A stretch of DNA of 64,000 nucleotides from Oscillospiraceae bacterium (GTDB lineage Bacteria; Bacillota; Clostridia; Oscillospirales; Ruminococcaceae): positions 1 to 64,000 of the forward strand of contig JAAVZY010000065.1 in NCBI GenBank assembly GCA_022791945.1. The letters are read 5' to 3'. The position numbers and the translations under genes were made by a program. Shown here piece after piece: positions 17,050 to 27,182 of the stretch. Below the pieces are notes generated by a model. That model was not told the origin of the DNA. It was given only the letters and a program-made list of their open reading frames with translations, and ran no database searches. How positions within the stretch are numbered: position 1 is the stretch's first letter; each line of letters begins with the position of its first letter.

Positions 17050-19296
17050 TTACGGGAGGGGCAGGATCTCATATTCCCCGGAGGCCAGAGGCTTCACGGA
17101 AACACCGTCCCTGAACACAAAGCCCGCCTCCAGCGAAATCCGCCCGGACAGCGTCTCCGGAGCCTGGACGGACAGCCGGAGCCGCTCCCCTTCACGCTCC
17201 CAGCGGACGGAGATCCGTCCCTCCGGGGCCGTGTGCCAGCCTTCGGCAAAGGTCAGCTTCTCCGCAAAGCAGGGACGGATGTCCAGCTCTCCGCCCTTCC
17301 CACGGGGATTGTACCAGATGCCGGACAGATGCCGGAGGAACCAATGGCTGATGTCTCCCCAGAAATGGTGGTTCTGAGAGGCGACCTTTACATCATCTGT
17401 CTGGAAGTCCTCCCATAGAGTGGTTGCGCCCCGGGCCAGCCAGTTTCCGTAGGAGGGGAAGCTCTCCTGGGTGATCAGCTTCAGGGCCAGATCCGTATAG
17501 CCGAAGTCCGACAGCACATGGAACAGCACCCGTCCCCCCAGAACGCCCATGTCAAAGTGCTGATCCGCATCCTCGATCAGCTCCAACAGCCGCCGGAACG
17601 CCTCCGGCTTCTCCGCCGGGGTGAACAGCTCCCAGGCAATGGCCATGGCCTGGGAGGTCTGGCAGCTCCCCAGGGCGGTCATGGTGTTGGTATCTATCAG
17701 GCGCTCCCGGGCCGCCTGATACAGCCGCCGGAAGAGGGCCTCCGCAAATTCCTTCTGGGACTGCCTGCCCAGCTCGCCGAAGATGTACGCGGCCTTCCGG
17801 CAGATGTCCATGGCGCACATGGTGTCTGTGAACTCCAGGGGGGCTTTGTAGTGATCCGCGCCCCGCCCTGTGGGGCACCAGTCCCCCAGACCCCAGCAGA
17901 CCAGCCCGTCCGGACGGATCCGGGTGGAGAGATAGTCCAGATACCGCAGGATGGCATGGGCGTTTTCCTCCAGAATCTCCCGATCCCCCCGGTAGAGGTA
18001 CACATAATAGGGAATCCAGGTGAGCACGCTGTCCCAGGCCGGGCCGCAGCCCCATTCAAAGCCCCAGCCCCCGGTGGGCACAATCCCCGGGAGAGCGCCT
18101 TCGGGGCTCTGCGCCTTCCGGATCGCCCGGAGCCATTCCTTGTAGTTGTGCTCCGCCTCCAGGTTCAGCAGGACGTGCTCCGCGGAAAGGGCGGCGTCCG
18201 CAGTCCAGCCGTTTTTCTCCCGTTGGGGACAGTCGGTGGGGAAGTGCATGAAGTTGGAAAGATCAGAGCGGCGGGTCAGCTCCTGGAGCTTGTTGACCGT
18301 CTCGTCAGAGCAGCGGAAGCCGCCCCGCTCCGGCAAATCCGTGTGAAGCACCCGGTAGGTGAGGGCGGAGGGAACCGCCTGCTCCGGCTTCAGCCCCTGG
18401 ACCAGCACATACCGGAAGCCGTAATAGGTGAAGGAGGGGGTATAGGACTCCCGGCCGCCTTTGCAGATGTAAACCGCTTTCTGATTCTCCCCGTTCTTCT
18501 GATCGCAAAGGATGTTCAGCCGATCCAGCCTGCCGTCGATAAGGTGTTCCCCATGGCGGAGGGTGATCTCCTGCCCGGGCTCCCCCTGGAGCTCCAGGCG
18601 GCAGACGCCGGTCTGATTCAGGCCGAAGTCGTAGAGATAGCCGCCCTCGCTGGGAGTGATGGAGACTGGGGCCAGCTCCTCCCAGGCGCGGATGGGGTTG
18701 GCCTGGCAGATCCGGGCCTCTCCTCTGGGTATGGGAGCGGGTACGGCCTGCTTCCAGCCGCTGTCATCGTAGCCCGGAAGATTCCAGCCCTCCAGCTCCG
18801 CCCGGGCGTCGTAAATCTCGCCCACCCGGTAATCGTCAAAGCGGATGGGGGAGGGGGCGGTGCGGAAGTCACAGCCGCTTTCCAGCAAAATGCCGCTCCC
18901 GTCCGGCGCGGTCAGCTCCAGCCGGAGGGCCAGCGCGGGAGCGCCCCGCCAGCGGGCCTTCTCAAAGTCCCAGGTATAGCCGCCGGGGTTGTTCTGAAGC
19001 CCGTTCCCCAGGCAGATCCCGATCACGTTCTCCCCCTGGCGGAGGGCTTCCGTCAGCTGATAGCGGTCGTAGTAAATCAGGTCGTCCGGGTTGCTGATGT
19101 AGGGGGAGAGACAGCCTCTGGTCAGCTTTTGGCCGTTGATCCAGAGCTCATAAAAGCCCAGCCCGCAGATCAGCAGCTCCGCCTTGACGGGCAGGGCCTC
19201 CAGGGTAAAGCTGCGGCGGAAATAGGGGGCGGGGATGTGCCGCTCCAGGCTGGAATAGTCCGTGCCAGCGGAGATAAATCCCATGGGAAATTCCAT
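17050..19296 (-). CDS. Alpha-L-rhamnosidase (GH78-like)
   Basis: PTDCPQREKNGWTADAALSAEHVL...GWGFEWGCGPAWDS...TTLWEDF; N-terminal carbohydrate-binding/sandwich domains. Start chosen at 19296. Confidence 0.9.
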   Translation of the reverse strand: MEFPMGFISAGTDYSSLERHIPAPYFRRSFTLEALPVKAELLICGLGFYELWINGQKLTRGCLSPYISNPDDLIYYDRYQLTEALRQGENVIGICLGNGLQNNPGGYTWDFEKARWRGAPALALRLELTAPDGSGILLESGCDFRTAPSPIRFDDYRVGEIYDARAELEGWNLPGYDDSGWKQAVPAPIPRGEARICQANPIRAWEELAPVSITPSEGGYLYDFGLNQTGVCRLELQGEPGQEITLRHGEHLIDGRLDRLNILCDQKNGENQKAVYICKGGRESYTPSFTYYGFRYVLVQGLKPEQAVPSALTYRVLHTDLPERGGFRCSDETVNKLQELTRRSDLSNFMHFPTDCPQREKNGWTADAALSAEHVLLNLEAEHNYKEWLRAIRKAQSPEGALPGIVPTGGWGFEWGCGPAWDSVLTWIPYYVYLYRGDREILEENAHAILRYLDYLSTRIRPDGLVCWGLGDWCPTGRGADHYKAPLEFTDTMCAMDICRKAAYIFGELGRQSQKEFAEALFRRLYQAARERLIDTNTMTALGSCQTSQAMAIAWELFTPAEKPEAFRRLLELIEDADQHFDMGVLGGRVLFHVLSDFGYTDLALKLITQESFPSYGNWLARGATTLWEDFQTDDVKVASQNHHFWGDISHWFLRHLSGIWYNPRGKGGELDIRPCFAEKLTFAEGWHTAPEGRISVRWEREGERLRLSVQAPETLSGRISLEAGFVFRDGVSVKPLASGEYEILPLP

Positions 19297-19493
19297 TTGC
19301 AGATCCTTCCTTTCATGATAAAGTCCCGCATTCGGGGCGGGAGGGTACACGCATGGTTCCGCTTCCGCAGGAAATTACCTGGAGTATACCACACCGGCTT
19401 GGCATATGCAAGCAGTTTCCAAAGAGCGCAGGACTTGATCCCAGCCCCTCAACGTGATATCCTTATAACCTGAGCAGGGAGCGCTGGTCGGGA

Positions 19494-20384
19494 GAAGGCC
19501 GCGAGAGCTCTGCTCTCGCGCTCTCGCCAAGGGGATTTAATCCCCGTGGAACCCGTAATTTTTTGGGGTTATTGGGGGCAAGTCTGTACAGACCTGGTAC
19601 TCCCTGCCTCGCTGATACTCCCCGCAGAGACGATCGCCCGCCTACCCATTTTTTCGTAAAGAAAAAATTCAGCTCCATAGGCGGCGCAGACACTGCGACG
19701 CAGAATGTTTCGAGCGTGTTCTGCTGCGCTCATACTCTCTGCGGAGAGGGGGCTTTGTGCGACGTTCGGAATCCCCCAGTCAGGGCTACCGCCTGTCGGC
19801 GGCATCCCTGCCATGCCCCGGACGTTCCTTCGGAACGTCTAACAAGGGGGCCGAGCCAACACTCTGCGTTGATAGACGCTCTGTACGTAGTTAAGGGGCA
19901 CTCATCCTCTTAAATTCGCAGAAAGCGTCTTTATAACGCAGAAAGTTGGCTTGCCTCCCTTTAACAAGGGAGGGGGACCGCCGTCGGGCCAAAGGGACGT
20001 CGGCGGTGGAAGGATTCCCATGGGAGCACAAAGTCCCCCCGCCCGCACATAATACCAATCGGAAGCACTATCCCAGTCTGTGCAGGAACTCCTGTGCGGC
20101 GCAGGAAGTATCCCGCAGGCAGGGTGGAGCTTTTTTCTTTACGAAAAAAGCGTACTGCGTGAATCAGACCATCTGCGTGGCAAAGGGAAGGAAGTCTGTA
20201 CAGACTCAACCACCCCTTTTTCCGCCCCTAAAAAAGCCCTTAAAAAATAATGGGAATCCAAGGGGAATCCCTTCCCGATGCGCCGCCAGCGGCGCATCTC
20301 AGAATTCGGCGAAGCCGAATTCCTAAGTGCGTTGTGAAACAACGCACTGCGGAGCTCGAGGCAGAGCCTCGAGGTCTTGCCCTT
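19494..20384. repeat. Full-length composite hairpin-repeat element (about 0.9 kb)
   Basis: Same half-elements as 15600-16366 with extra internal sequence; ends in the D-C-E-A hairpin series. Confidence 0.9.
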
Positions 20385-20417
20385 CACACAGACACCAAAC
20401 AATCAAGGAGTGAGCGT

Positions 20418-21116
20418 ATGCTGGAGGAACTGAAACAAAAGGTCTGGGAGGCCAATCTGGAGCTGCCCCGCCGGGGGCTGGTTACCTACACCTGGGGGAA
20501 CGTCTCAGGAATCGATCGGGAGCGGGGGCTGATGGTGATCAAGCCCTCCGGCGTGGAATATGAGGCGCTTCGGCCGGAGCAGCTGGTCGTGCTGGATCTG
20601 GATGGAAAGCAGGTGGAGGGGAGCCTGAATCCCTCCTCCGATACCAAGACCCATCTGGAGCTCTACCGGGCCTTTCCGGAGATCGGCGGGATCGTCCACA
20701 CCCACAGCACCTATGCGGTGGCGTGGGCGCAGGCGGGGCAGGATATCCCCTGCTACGGTACCACCCATGCGGACTATTTCCACGGCCCGGTGCCCTGCGC
20801 CCGGCACCTGACGCCGGAGGAGATCGATGAAGACTACGAGGGGAATACAGGCCGGGTCATCCTGGAAACCTTCCGGGAACGGGGACTGGAGCCTGCCCAT
20901 ATTCCGGCGGTGATCTGCCGGAGCCACGGCCCCTTCGCCTGGGGAAAGGATCCGGCTCAGGCGGTCTATCACGGGGCGGTGCTGGAGGAGGTGGCCCGCA
21001 TGGCCCTCCTGACCAGGCAGGTGGATCCCCTGGCGGCGCCCGCCCCGGCCTGCATCCTGGAGAAGCACTTCCTCCGGAAGCACGGCCCCGGCGCCTACTA
21101 CGGGCAGAAGGCCTGA
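20418..21116 (+). CDS. araD: L-ribulose-5-phosphate 4-epimerase/class II aldolase family protein
   Basis: [35 protein letters not shown]...[30 protein letters not shown]. Confidence 0.88.
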   Translation: MLEELKQKVWEANLELPRRGLVTYTWGNVSGIDRERGLMVIKPSGVEYEALRPEQLVVLDLDGKQVEGSLNPSSDTKTHLELYRAFPEIGGIVHTHSTYAVAWAQAGQDIPCYGTTHADYFHGPVPCARHLTPEEIDEDYEGNTGRVILETFRERGLEPAHIPAVICRSHGPFAWGKDPAQAVYHGAVLEEVARMALLTRQVDPLAAPAPACILEKHFLRKHGPGAYYGQKA

Positions 21117-21121
21117 GCCCC

Positions 21122-22456
21122 ATGCCTGTTCATCCAAAGGACGCTTCCCGGAGGAAACGCCTCCGCCATTTGGCGCTGGGAACGGTGAGCCTGGGGCTGG
21201 GCGTCCTGCTGCTGTGGAAGCAGACGGGATTCTTCCTTCCGGCTGTGTCCGTGCTGGCCCTGCTGATCCTGCTGGGAGGCATTGCCCGGCTCTGGAACTG
21301 GGCCGCCCAAAAGCCCCGAAAGCCTCAGGAGCTGTTTCTGGGGCTGATCTGCCTGCTCCTGGGCGGGGTGATGGCGCGGTTTCCCTCAGTGACCCTCTAT
21401 GCCGCGCCCTTCCTGTTCTCCGCCTATCTGATGCTCAACGGGATCGTGAAGCTGGTGGACACGGCGCTCAGCATGAAGGAGCGGTCGGAGGAGCTGATTT
21501 TCTGCCTGATTCCGGCGGCGTTTTATCTGACCTTTGCGGGGATCCTGCTGTTTCTTCCCCAGGCCCATGTCCGGGCGGTGCTGATCTGCGCGGGAATCTA
21601 CTGCCTGCTGCTGGGGGGCACCTACATATTGGACTATGTCCACAGCCGGATTCCTGCCGCCCGGCGGGGGCTCCGGAGAAGGCTGCGGATTGGCCTGCCC
21701 GCCCTCTTTTCCGCCCTGATTCCCCACTCGGTGCTGCTCCGGCTCAACGGGTTTCTTTCCCAGGGGCGGGAGCCGGAGGAGTTTGAGGATCTGGTGGGCG
21801 GAAAATCCGGGGAAAAGCCGGATCTGGAGCTGTTTATCCACGTCTCCGCCACCCATCCCTTTATGGCGATCGGCCATTGCGACATCTGGTTCGACGGGGA
21901 GCTGATCGCCTACGGGAACTACGACGAGGCCGCCCAGCGCCCCCTTGGAATGGGACCCGGCGTTCTGCTGATCTCCAATAAATACGATTATATTCCCTTC
22001 TGCCTGGAATTCAATCAGACCACCATTTTTTCCTTTGGACTGCGGCTGAATCCGGCGCAGAAGTCCGCTGTCCGGGCCCGGATTCGGGAGATCAAGGAGC
22101 AGCTGCTGCCCTGGGATCCGGAGGAGCTCCCCGCCAACCGGAAGAGATTCGCCGCCCGGCTCCAGCGGGAACAGGGGGCACGGTTCTACAAATTTCGGAG
22201 CGGGCGGTTCGGGACCTATTTTGTCATGAGCGCCAACTGCGCCCTGATGGCCGATTGGATTCTCTCTGCGGCGGGAACGGATATCCTCAAGCTCAACGGC
22301 ATTCTCTCTCCGGGCGCCATCTATGACTACCTGGAGGCGGAATTTCTGAAAAAAGGCAGCATGGTTGTCAGCCGGAATGTCTACCGGCTCCCGCTGACGG
22401 CCCGGCAGCTGCGGGAACAGGACAGGGCTCTCCGGCCCGGAAAGGATTTGCGTTAA
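21122..22456 (+). CDS. HdeD/DUF308-like multi-TM protein fused to a C-terminal His/Cys domain (DUF4105/papain-like?)
   Basis: N-terminal TM array; C-terminal SATHPFMAIGHCDIWF...NKYDY...MSANCALMADWIL. Confidence 0.65.
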   Translation: MPVHPKDASRRKRLRHLALGTVSLGLGVLLLWKQTGFFLPAVSVLALLILLGGIARLWNWAAQKPRKPQELFLGLICLLLGGVMARFPSVTLYAAPFLFSAYLMLNGIVKLVDTALSMKERSEELIFCLIPAAFYLTFAGILLFLPQAHVRAVLICAGIYCLLLGGTYILDYVHSRIPAARRGLRRRLRIGLPALFSALIPHSVLLRLNGFLSQGREPEEFEDLVGGKSGEKPDLELFIHVSATHPFMAIGHCDIWFDGELIAYGNYDEAAQRPLGMGPGVLLISNKYDYIPFCLEFNQTTIFSFGLRLNPAQKSAVRARIREIKEQLLPWDPEELPANRKRFAARLQREQGARFYKFRSGRFGTYFVMSANCALMADWILSAAGTDILKLNGILSPGAIYDYLEAEFLKKGSMVVSRNVYRLPLTARQLREQDRALRPGKDLR

Positions 22457-23811
22457 TGGGAAGCATACGGCAGGATCCTGCCTTTTTCAAGAGCTTTTTC
22501 TCCCTGACACTGACCATCGCCCTGCAAAATCTGATTGTGTTCGGGGTAGGGCTGGCGGATAACCTGATGCTGGGGGGCTACAGTGAAGCGGCGCTCTCCG
22601 GGGTGGCGCTGGCGAATCAGATCCAGTTCCTTCTCCATATGATGGTCATGGGCATCGGGGAGGGGATTGTGGTGCTCTCCTCCCAATACTGGGGACGGAG
22701 GGAGATGGAGCCTGTCCGGCGGGTGATCACCATCGGCCTCCGGCTGGGGCTGGGGGTGGCCCTGCTGCTGTGGGCGGTGATGTTCTGCTTCCCGGCCCAG
22801 GTGCTGGGCCTGCTGGCGGATGACGCCGCAGCCATTGGGGAGGGCGTGAAGTACCTCCGGATCATCTGCTTCACCTATTTTTTCTTCGCTGTAACCAACA
22901 TTCTGCTGGCGGCGCTCCGGAGCGTGGAAACAGTGCGGATTGCCTTTCTGGTGTCCCTGTCCACGCTGGTGATCGACGTCTGCCTGAATTATATGCTGAT
23001 CTACGGGCGTTTCGGCGCTCCCAGGATGGGAACGCAGGGAGCGGCTGTCGCGACCCTGATCGCCCGTGTCACAGAGTTCCTGATCGTCACCCTTTACCTC
23101 TTCCTGGGAGACAAACGGATCCGTTACCGTCCAAGGGATCTGCTCCATGGGGATTGCGCGCTTTTCGGGACGTTCCTCCGGGTGGGGCTGCCGGTGCTGC
23201 TGTCCAATACCATCTGGGGAATTGCCCAGGCGGTGCAGACCTCCATTCTGGGACATCTGGGCGGGCCGTCCATTGCCGCCAACAGCATTGCCTCCACCGT
23301 ATTCCAGATTGTGACGGTCATCTGCTACGGAGCCGGCAGCGCCTCCGGGGTTCTGACAGGAAAGACCATTGGGGAAGGGGCGCCGGAGAAGATCCGCCGG
23401 TACGCCAAGCCTCTCCAGGGGATTTATCTGGTAATCGGGCTGTGCACGGGGCTGACCCTGCTCCTCTGCCGGGACGGGATTCTGGGGCTGTACGCCATCT
23501 CGGGGGAAACGAAGGAGCTGGCGCGGCAGTTCATGGCGGTGCTGTCGGTGACGGTGGTGGGCACCTCCTATCAGGTTCCGGTGTTGACCGGTCTGGTGCG
23601 GGGCGGGGGCGACACCCGGTTCGTGCTGTACAACGATTCGATTTTTATGTGGGGGATAGTGATTCCATCCGCGCTGACTGCGGCCTATGTGCTGGGACTG
23701 CCGCCGGCGGCAGTGTTCGCCTGCCTGAAATGCGACCAGATTCTCAAGTGCTTCGTGGCCCTGGTGAAGGTGAACAAGGGGCATTGGATCCGTACACTGA
23801 CGCAGACGTGA
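22456..23811 (+). CDS. MATE family efflux transporter
   Basis: LADNLMLGGYSEAALSGVALANQIQ; 12-TM MATE pattern. Confidence 0.93.
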   Translation: MGSIRQDPAFFKSFFSLTLTIALQNLIVFGVGLADNLMLGGYSEAALSGVALANQIQFLLHMMVMGIGEGIVVLSSQYWGRREMEPVRRVITIGLRLGLGVALLLWAVMFCFPAQVLGLLADDAAAIGEGVKYLRIICFTYFFFAVTNILLAALRSVETVRIAFLVSLSTLVIDVCLNYMLIYGRFGAPRMGTQGAAVATLIARVTEFLIVTLYLFLGDKRIRYRPRDLLHGDCALFGTFLRVGLPVLLSNTIWGIAQAVQTSILGHLGGPSIAANSIASTVFQIVTVICYGAGSASGVLTGKTIGEGAPEKIRRYAKPLQGIYLVIGLCTGLTLLLCRDGILGLYAISGETKELARQFMAVLSVTVVGTSYQVPVLTGLVRGGGDTRFVLYNDSIFMWGIVIPSALTAAYVLGLPPAAVFACLKCDQILKCFVALVKVNKGHWIRTLTQT

Positions 23812-24402
23812 GGGGAAGACCTCGAGGGCGCTGCCCTCGAGCTCCTGCCAAGGGGAGCTGGCTCCCCTTGGATTCCCGTCTTTTTAAGGGCGAAGGGGGT
23901 GGGGGGCAAGTCTGTACAGACTTTTTACTCCCTGCCTCGCTGATCGTTCCTTCGTGGTCGATCGCCCGCCTACCCATTTTTTCGTAAAGAAAAAATTCAT
24001 CCCCATAGGCGGCGCAGAGACTGCGACGCAGAAAGTCCCGGGCGTGTTCTGTTACGCTCGGGACTTTCTATGTGGGATGAAACGCTGTGCTGCGCTCAAA
24101 ATCCCTGTGCGGCGCAGGAAAGTATCCCGCACGCAGGAGGGAGCTTTTTTCTTTACGAAAAAAGCGTACTGCGGGAATTAGACTCTCTGCGTGGCAGGGA
24201 GCAGCAAGTCTGTACAGATTTAATCCCACCCCTTTTCCGCTCTTAAAAAGCCCTTAAAAATAATGGGAATCCAAGGGGAATCCCTCCCCGATGCGCCGCT
24301 GGCGGCGCATCTCAGAATTCGGCGAAGCCGAATTCCTAGGTGCGTCGTTTCACGACGCACCGCAGAGACGCGAGGACAGAGCCCTCACGGCCTTGCCCTT
24401 CG
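23812..24402. repeat. Full composite hairpin-repeat element
   Basis: A and B hairpins, aagtctgtacagactt, ttttttcgtaaagaaaaaa, gaaagtcccgggcgt...acgctcgggactttc, then the D-C-E-A series. Confidence 0.9.
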
Positions 24403-24435
24403 GCAGCGCAGAGATTCCAGACGGCGCACAGCGCA

Positions 24436-25440
24436 CTATCGATTCATCTCACTGGCGGAGCCTTCGCCGTGATGGGCGGCAAGGATTCCCTGGATCTCTT
24501 CCAGGGAGGTAGAAGGCAGATCCCCGGGAACGGTGTTTTTCACTGCCGCCATGGCGTTTCCGTACCAGACTGCCTGCCGGACACTCTCGCAAGCCAGCAG
24601 ACCGTAGAGAGCGCCAGCAACATAGGCATCGCCGGAGCCGATCCGATCGATGGCCTCAATTCGCTGGTAAGCGTCCTCGCTGAACCAGGCGTCCTCTCTG
24701 CTGTCGTAGGCCAGAGAGGTGAAGCAGTGCTCTCTGGGGGACAGGGCGGTTCGCCGGGTGGTGAATACCTGCCGGATGCCGTACTCCTGGGCGAATCCCT
24801 TCTGAATCTCTTCCAGGGGGCCGGTGCGCCCGAACATCCGGCGGCAGCTCTCCTCGGAGATGAACAGCACATCCACCAGCGGGAGCAGCTCTTCAATCAC
24901 AGGGCGGGCTTCCTGCTCGCTCCACATCCGGGCCCGGTAATTCACGTCGAAGGAGATCAGCGCCTTCCCATGGAAACGGCGGATCAGCTCCAGGGCGGTC
25001 CGCCGGGCGTCCGGGCTGACCGCAAGAGAGATGCCGCTGGTATGGAACAGCCTGGGAACCGGCAGTTCCGCAGGCAGCTCTTCCGGGCGGAATCCAGCGG
25101 CACTGGTATTCCCCCGATCGTAGATAACAGAGGGCTTCCGCGGGGAAGCCCCCGGCTCGTAGTAGTAAATCCCCAGCCGGGCCTGCGGACTGCTGTCCTC
25201 CACCAGCCAGCTGTCCGCCACACCGGAGGCCCGAAGCCGCCTTCTCACAGCGCCTGCCAGCCCGTTTTGCGGAATCCGCGCAGTCATGGCTGTGGACAGC
25301 CCCAGCTGCGCAGCGCCGCAGGCCACGTTCAGCTCCGCGCCCCCCACATTCAGCGCCAGCGTCCCTGTGTCAGTCAGCCTCTCCTGCCCCGCAGGCGAAA
25401 GCCTCAGCAGAATTTCTCCATATGTCAGAATGTCTGTCAT
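24436..25440 (-). CDS. PfkB family sugar kinase (2-keto-3-deoxygluconate kinase-like)
   Basis: MTDILTYGEILLRLSP...GGAELNVACGAAQLG...DRIGSGDAYVAGALYGLL. Confidence 0.88.
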   Translation of the reverse strand: MTDILTYGEILLRLSPAGQERLTDTGTLALNVGGAELNVACGAAQLGLSTAMTARIPQNGLAGAVRRRLRASGVADSWLVEDSSPQARLGIYYYEPGASPRKPSVIYDRGNTSAAGFRPEELPAELPVPRLFHTSGISLAVSPDARRTALELIRRFHGKALISFDVNYRARMWSEQEARPVIEELLPLVDVLFISEESCRRMFGRTGPLEEIQKGFAQEYGIRQVFTTRRTALSPREHCFTSLAYDSREDAWFSEDAYQRIEAIDRIGSGDAYVAGALYGLLACESVRQAVWYGNAMAAVKNTVPGDLPSTSLEEIQGILAAHHGEGSASEMNR

Positions 25441-25471
25441 TGTACGATACCTCCAGGATTGCGCTTGCTCG

Positions 25472-25628
25472 TTAAGACCTCGAGGACGCTGTCCTCGAGC
25501 ACCTGCCAAGGGGAGCTGGCTCCCCTTGGATTCCCGTCTTTTCCGCCCTTCAAAAATTACGGGTTCCAAGGGGATTTAATCCCCTTGGCGAGAGCGCGAG
25601 AGCAGAGCTCTCGTGGCCTTGCCCTTCC
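25472..25628. repeat. Short inverted pair of A-B repeat ends
   Basis: ctcgaggacgctgtcctcgag/ccaaggggagctggctccccttgg followed by inverted ccaaggggatttaatccccttgg/gcgagagcagagctctcgt. Confidence 0.88.
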
Positions 25629-25641
25629 GAACACGCGGAGG

Positions 25642-26982
25642 CTACCTGCCGGCCTTCCTCTGACGCTCCCGCTGCTGGCGGCGGAAGCGCTTGTACCGGG
25701 CGAGGAACACTGCGTACAGCAGGATGCACAGCGCAAGCGCCGCCAGCATCAGCTGCACGGCAGGCCTGGAAAGAAACCGCCCGGTTACATCCAGCGCATA
25801 CAGCCAGGGACTTCGCTCCACATTGTTCATGGCCGCCAGATCCACTACGGCAATCACGTCTCCTGCCAGCCGCAGCTCCACCTTTCCCAGGATGTCCCCC
25901 TTCCTGACCGGCGCCTTCACGTTCCGCCGGAGGGTGATGGTCTGCTGTATTGCAGAGGCGTCCGTCTCTGCCGGAAGCAGGGCCGTTACATCCTCCATGG
26001 CCACCAGGGCCACATAATCCTGTTCCCCGCTGAGGGCTACGTGGATTTCATCAATCACATCGTTCTCCCGCATCACCGTCTGAAAGGCGAAGCTGTCAAA
26101 CACCCAGTCATACAGATTGAGCGCGTCCAGAAAGGAAAGGTTTGTGCCGGAATCGTCGGGATTCACATAAGGCGCTCCCATGGTCACCAGCATATAGTGA
26201 TACCCGCCCTTGGAGGCAGTAGAAATCAGATTCCGCCCGGATTCCAGGGTGGAGCCCGTTTTGATGCCTGCGGCAGGCTCGTAGTAATAATTGGTGTTCT
26301 TGCGCAGGAGCATGTTGGTGTGGTAAATATACCAGTCGTCATTGGGATGCCGGGACGTTACCGGCATCTTGTAAGAGGCGGTGTTGGTGATCTTTTCAAA
26401 GATGGGATACTGCATCGCGTACTGGGTGATCAGATACATATCCTTCGCGGTGGTGACCTGCTCCGGCTCGTAAAGGCCGTGGGCATTGACAAAATGGGTG
26501 TCCACGGCCCCGATCTCCATGGCCTTCCGGTTCATTTCGTCCACAAAGGCGTCAATGCTCCCGTTTCCCACATAATCCGCTATGATGTTGGCCGCCTCGC
26601 AGGCAGAGGGCAGCAGCAGGGCGTACAGGAGATCCTCCATGGAAAGCGTCTCCCCCTGGCGGATGTCCGCGGTGGAGGCCCCTTTCATATACAGCTCGTC
26701 ATACACATAGGAGGGCGCGGTCACCATGGTGCCCGCCAGATCCGAAACGGATTCGATGGCCAGAATGGCGGTCATAATCTTGGTCAGGGAGGCGGGGTAA
26801 AGCACCTTGTCCGCGTTCTGCTCATAGATAACCGTGCCGGTATCGGTGTTTACCAGGTAGACCGCCTGGCTTGCCAGCTCAAAGGGTACTTTATAAGAAA
26901 CTGCCTCTGTCCGCAGGGGCGCTCCCAGGAACACCAGAACCAGGACCAGAGCCAGACAGAGCAGATTTTTTGCTTTTTTCAT
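25642..26982 (-). CDS. dacF: D-alanyl-D-alanine carboxypeptidase (DacF/PBP5-like)
   Basis: YPASLTKIMTAILAIES (SxxK), SACEAAN (SxN), KTGST (KTG). Confidence 0.93.
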   Translation of the reverse strand: MKKAKNLLCLALVLVLVFLGAPLRTEAVSYKVPFELASQAVYLVNTDTGTVIYEQNADKVLYPASLTKIMTAILAIESVSDLAGTMVTAPSYVYDELYMKGASTADIRQGETLSMEDLLYALLLPSACEAANIIADYVGNGSIDAFVDEMNRKAMEIGAVDTHFVNAHGLYEPEQVTTAKDMYLITQYAMQYPIFEKITNTASYKMPVTSRHPNDDWYIYHTNMLLRKNTNYYYEPAAGIKTGSTLESGRNLISTASKGGYHYMLVTMGAPYVNPDDSGTNLSFLDALNLYDWVFDSFAFQTVMRENDVIDEIHVALSGEQDYVALVAMEDVTALLPAETDASAIQQTITLRRNVKAPVRKGDILGKVELRLAGDVIAVVDLAAMNNVERSPWLYALDVTGRFLSRPAVQLMLAALALCILLYAVFLARYKRFRRQQRERQRKAGR

Positions 26983-27182
26983 ATAGACGAAACCCCACTC
27001 GATCATGTATAATAAGTGCCAAAAGCGCTGACTGCGGCCTGTGCCGCGCCTTGCGGACAAGCCTGCGTTTCTATTTAGTATATCAGAAATCAGCCGGATT
27101 TGAAAGTGGAAAGACTGAAAGTTATCTGAATTTTTCGCCGGGGTTTCAGGCTCCCGGGGAAATGCCGGAAGGGGAGGGTTCG

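Noticed and set aside
19494-20384. Insertion sequence or degraded transposase in the longest repeat element
   Set aside because: No transposase-like reading frame (DDE, HUH or serine) visible in any frame; ORFs are translations of hairpins. Non-autonomous mobility (MITE-like) remains possible.
24340-27012. 890-aa plus-strand ORF across kdgK-like and dacF genes
   Set aside because: Antisense artefact; begins inside a repeat element and opposes two clear minus-strand genes.
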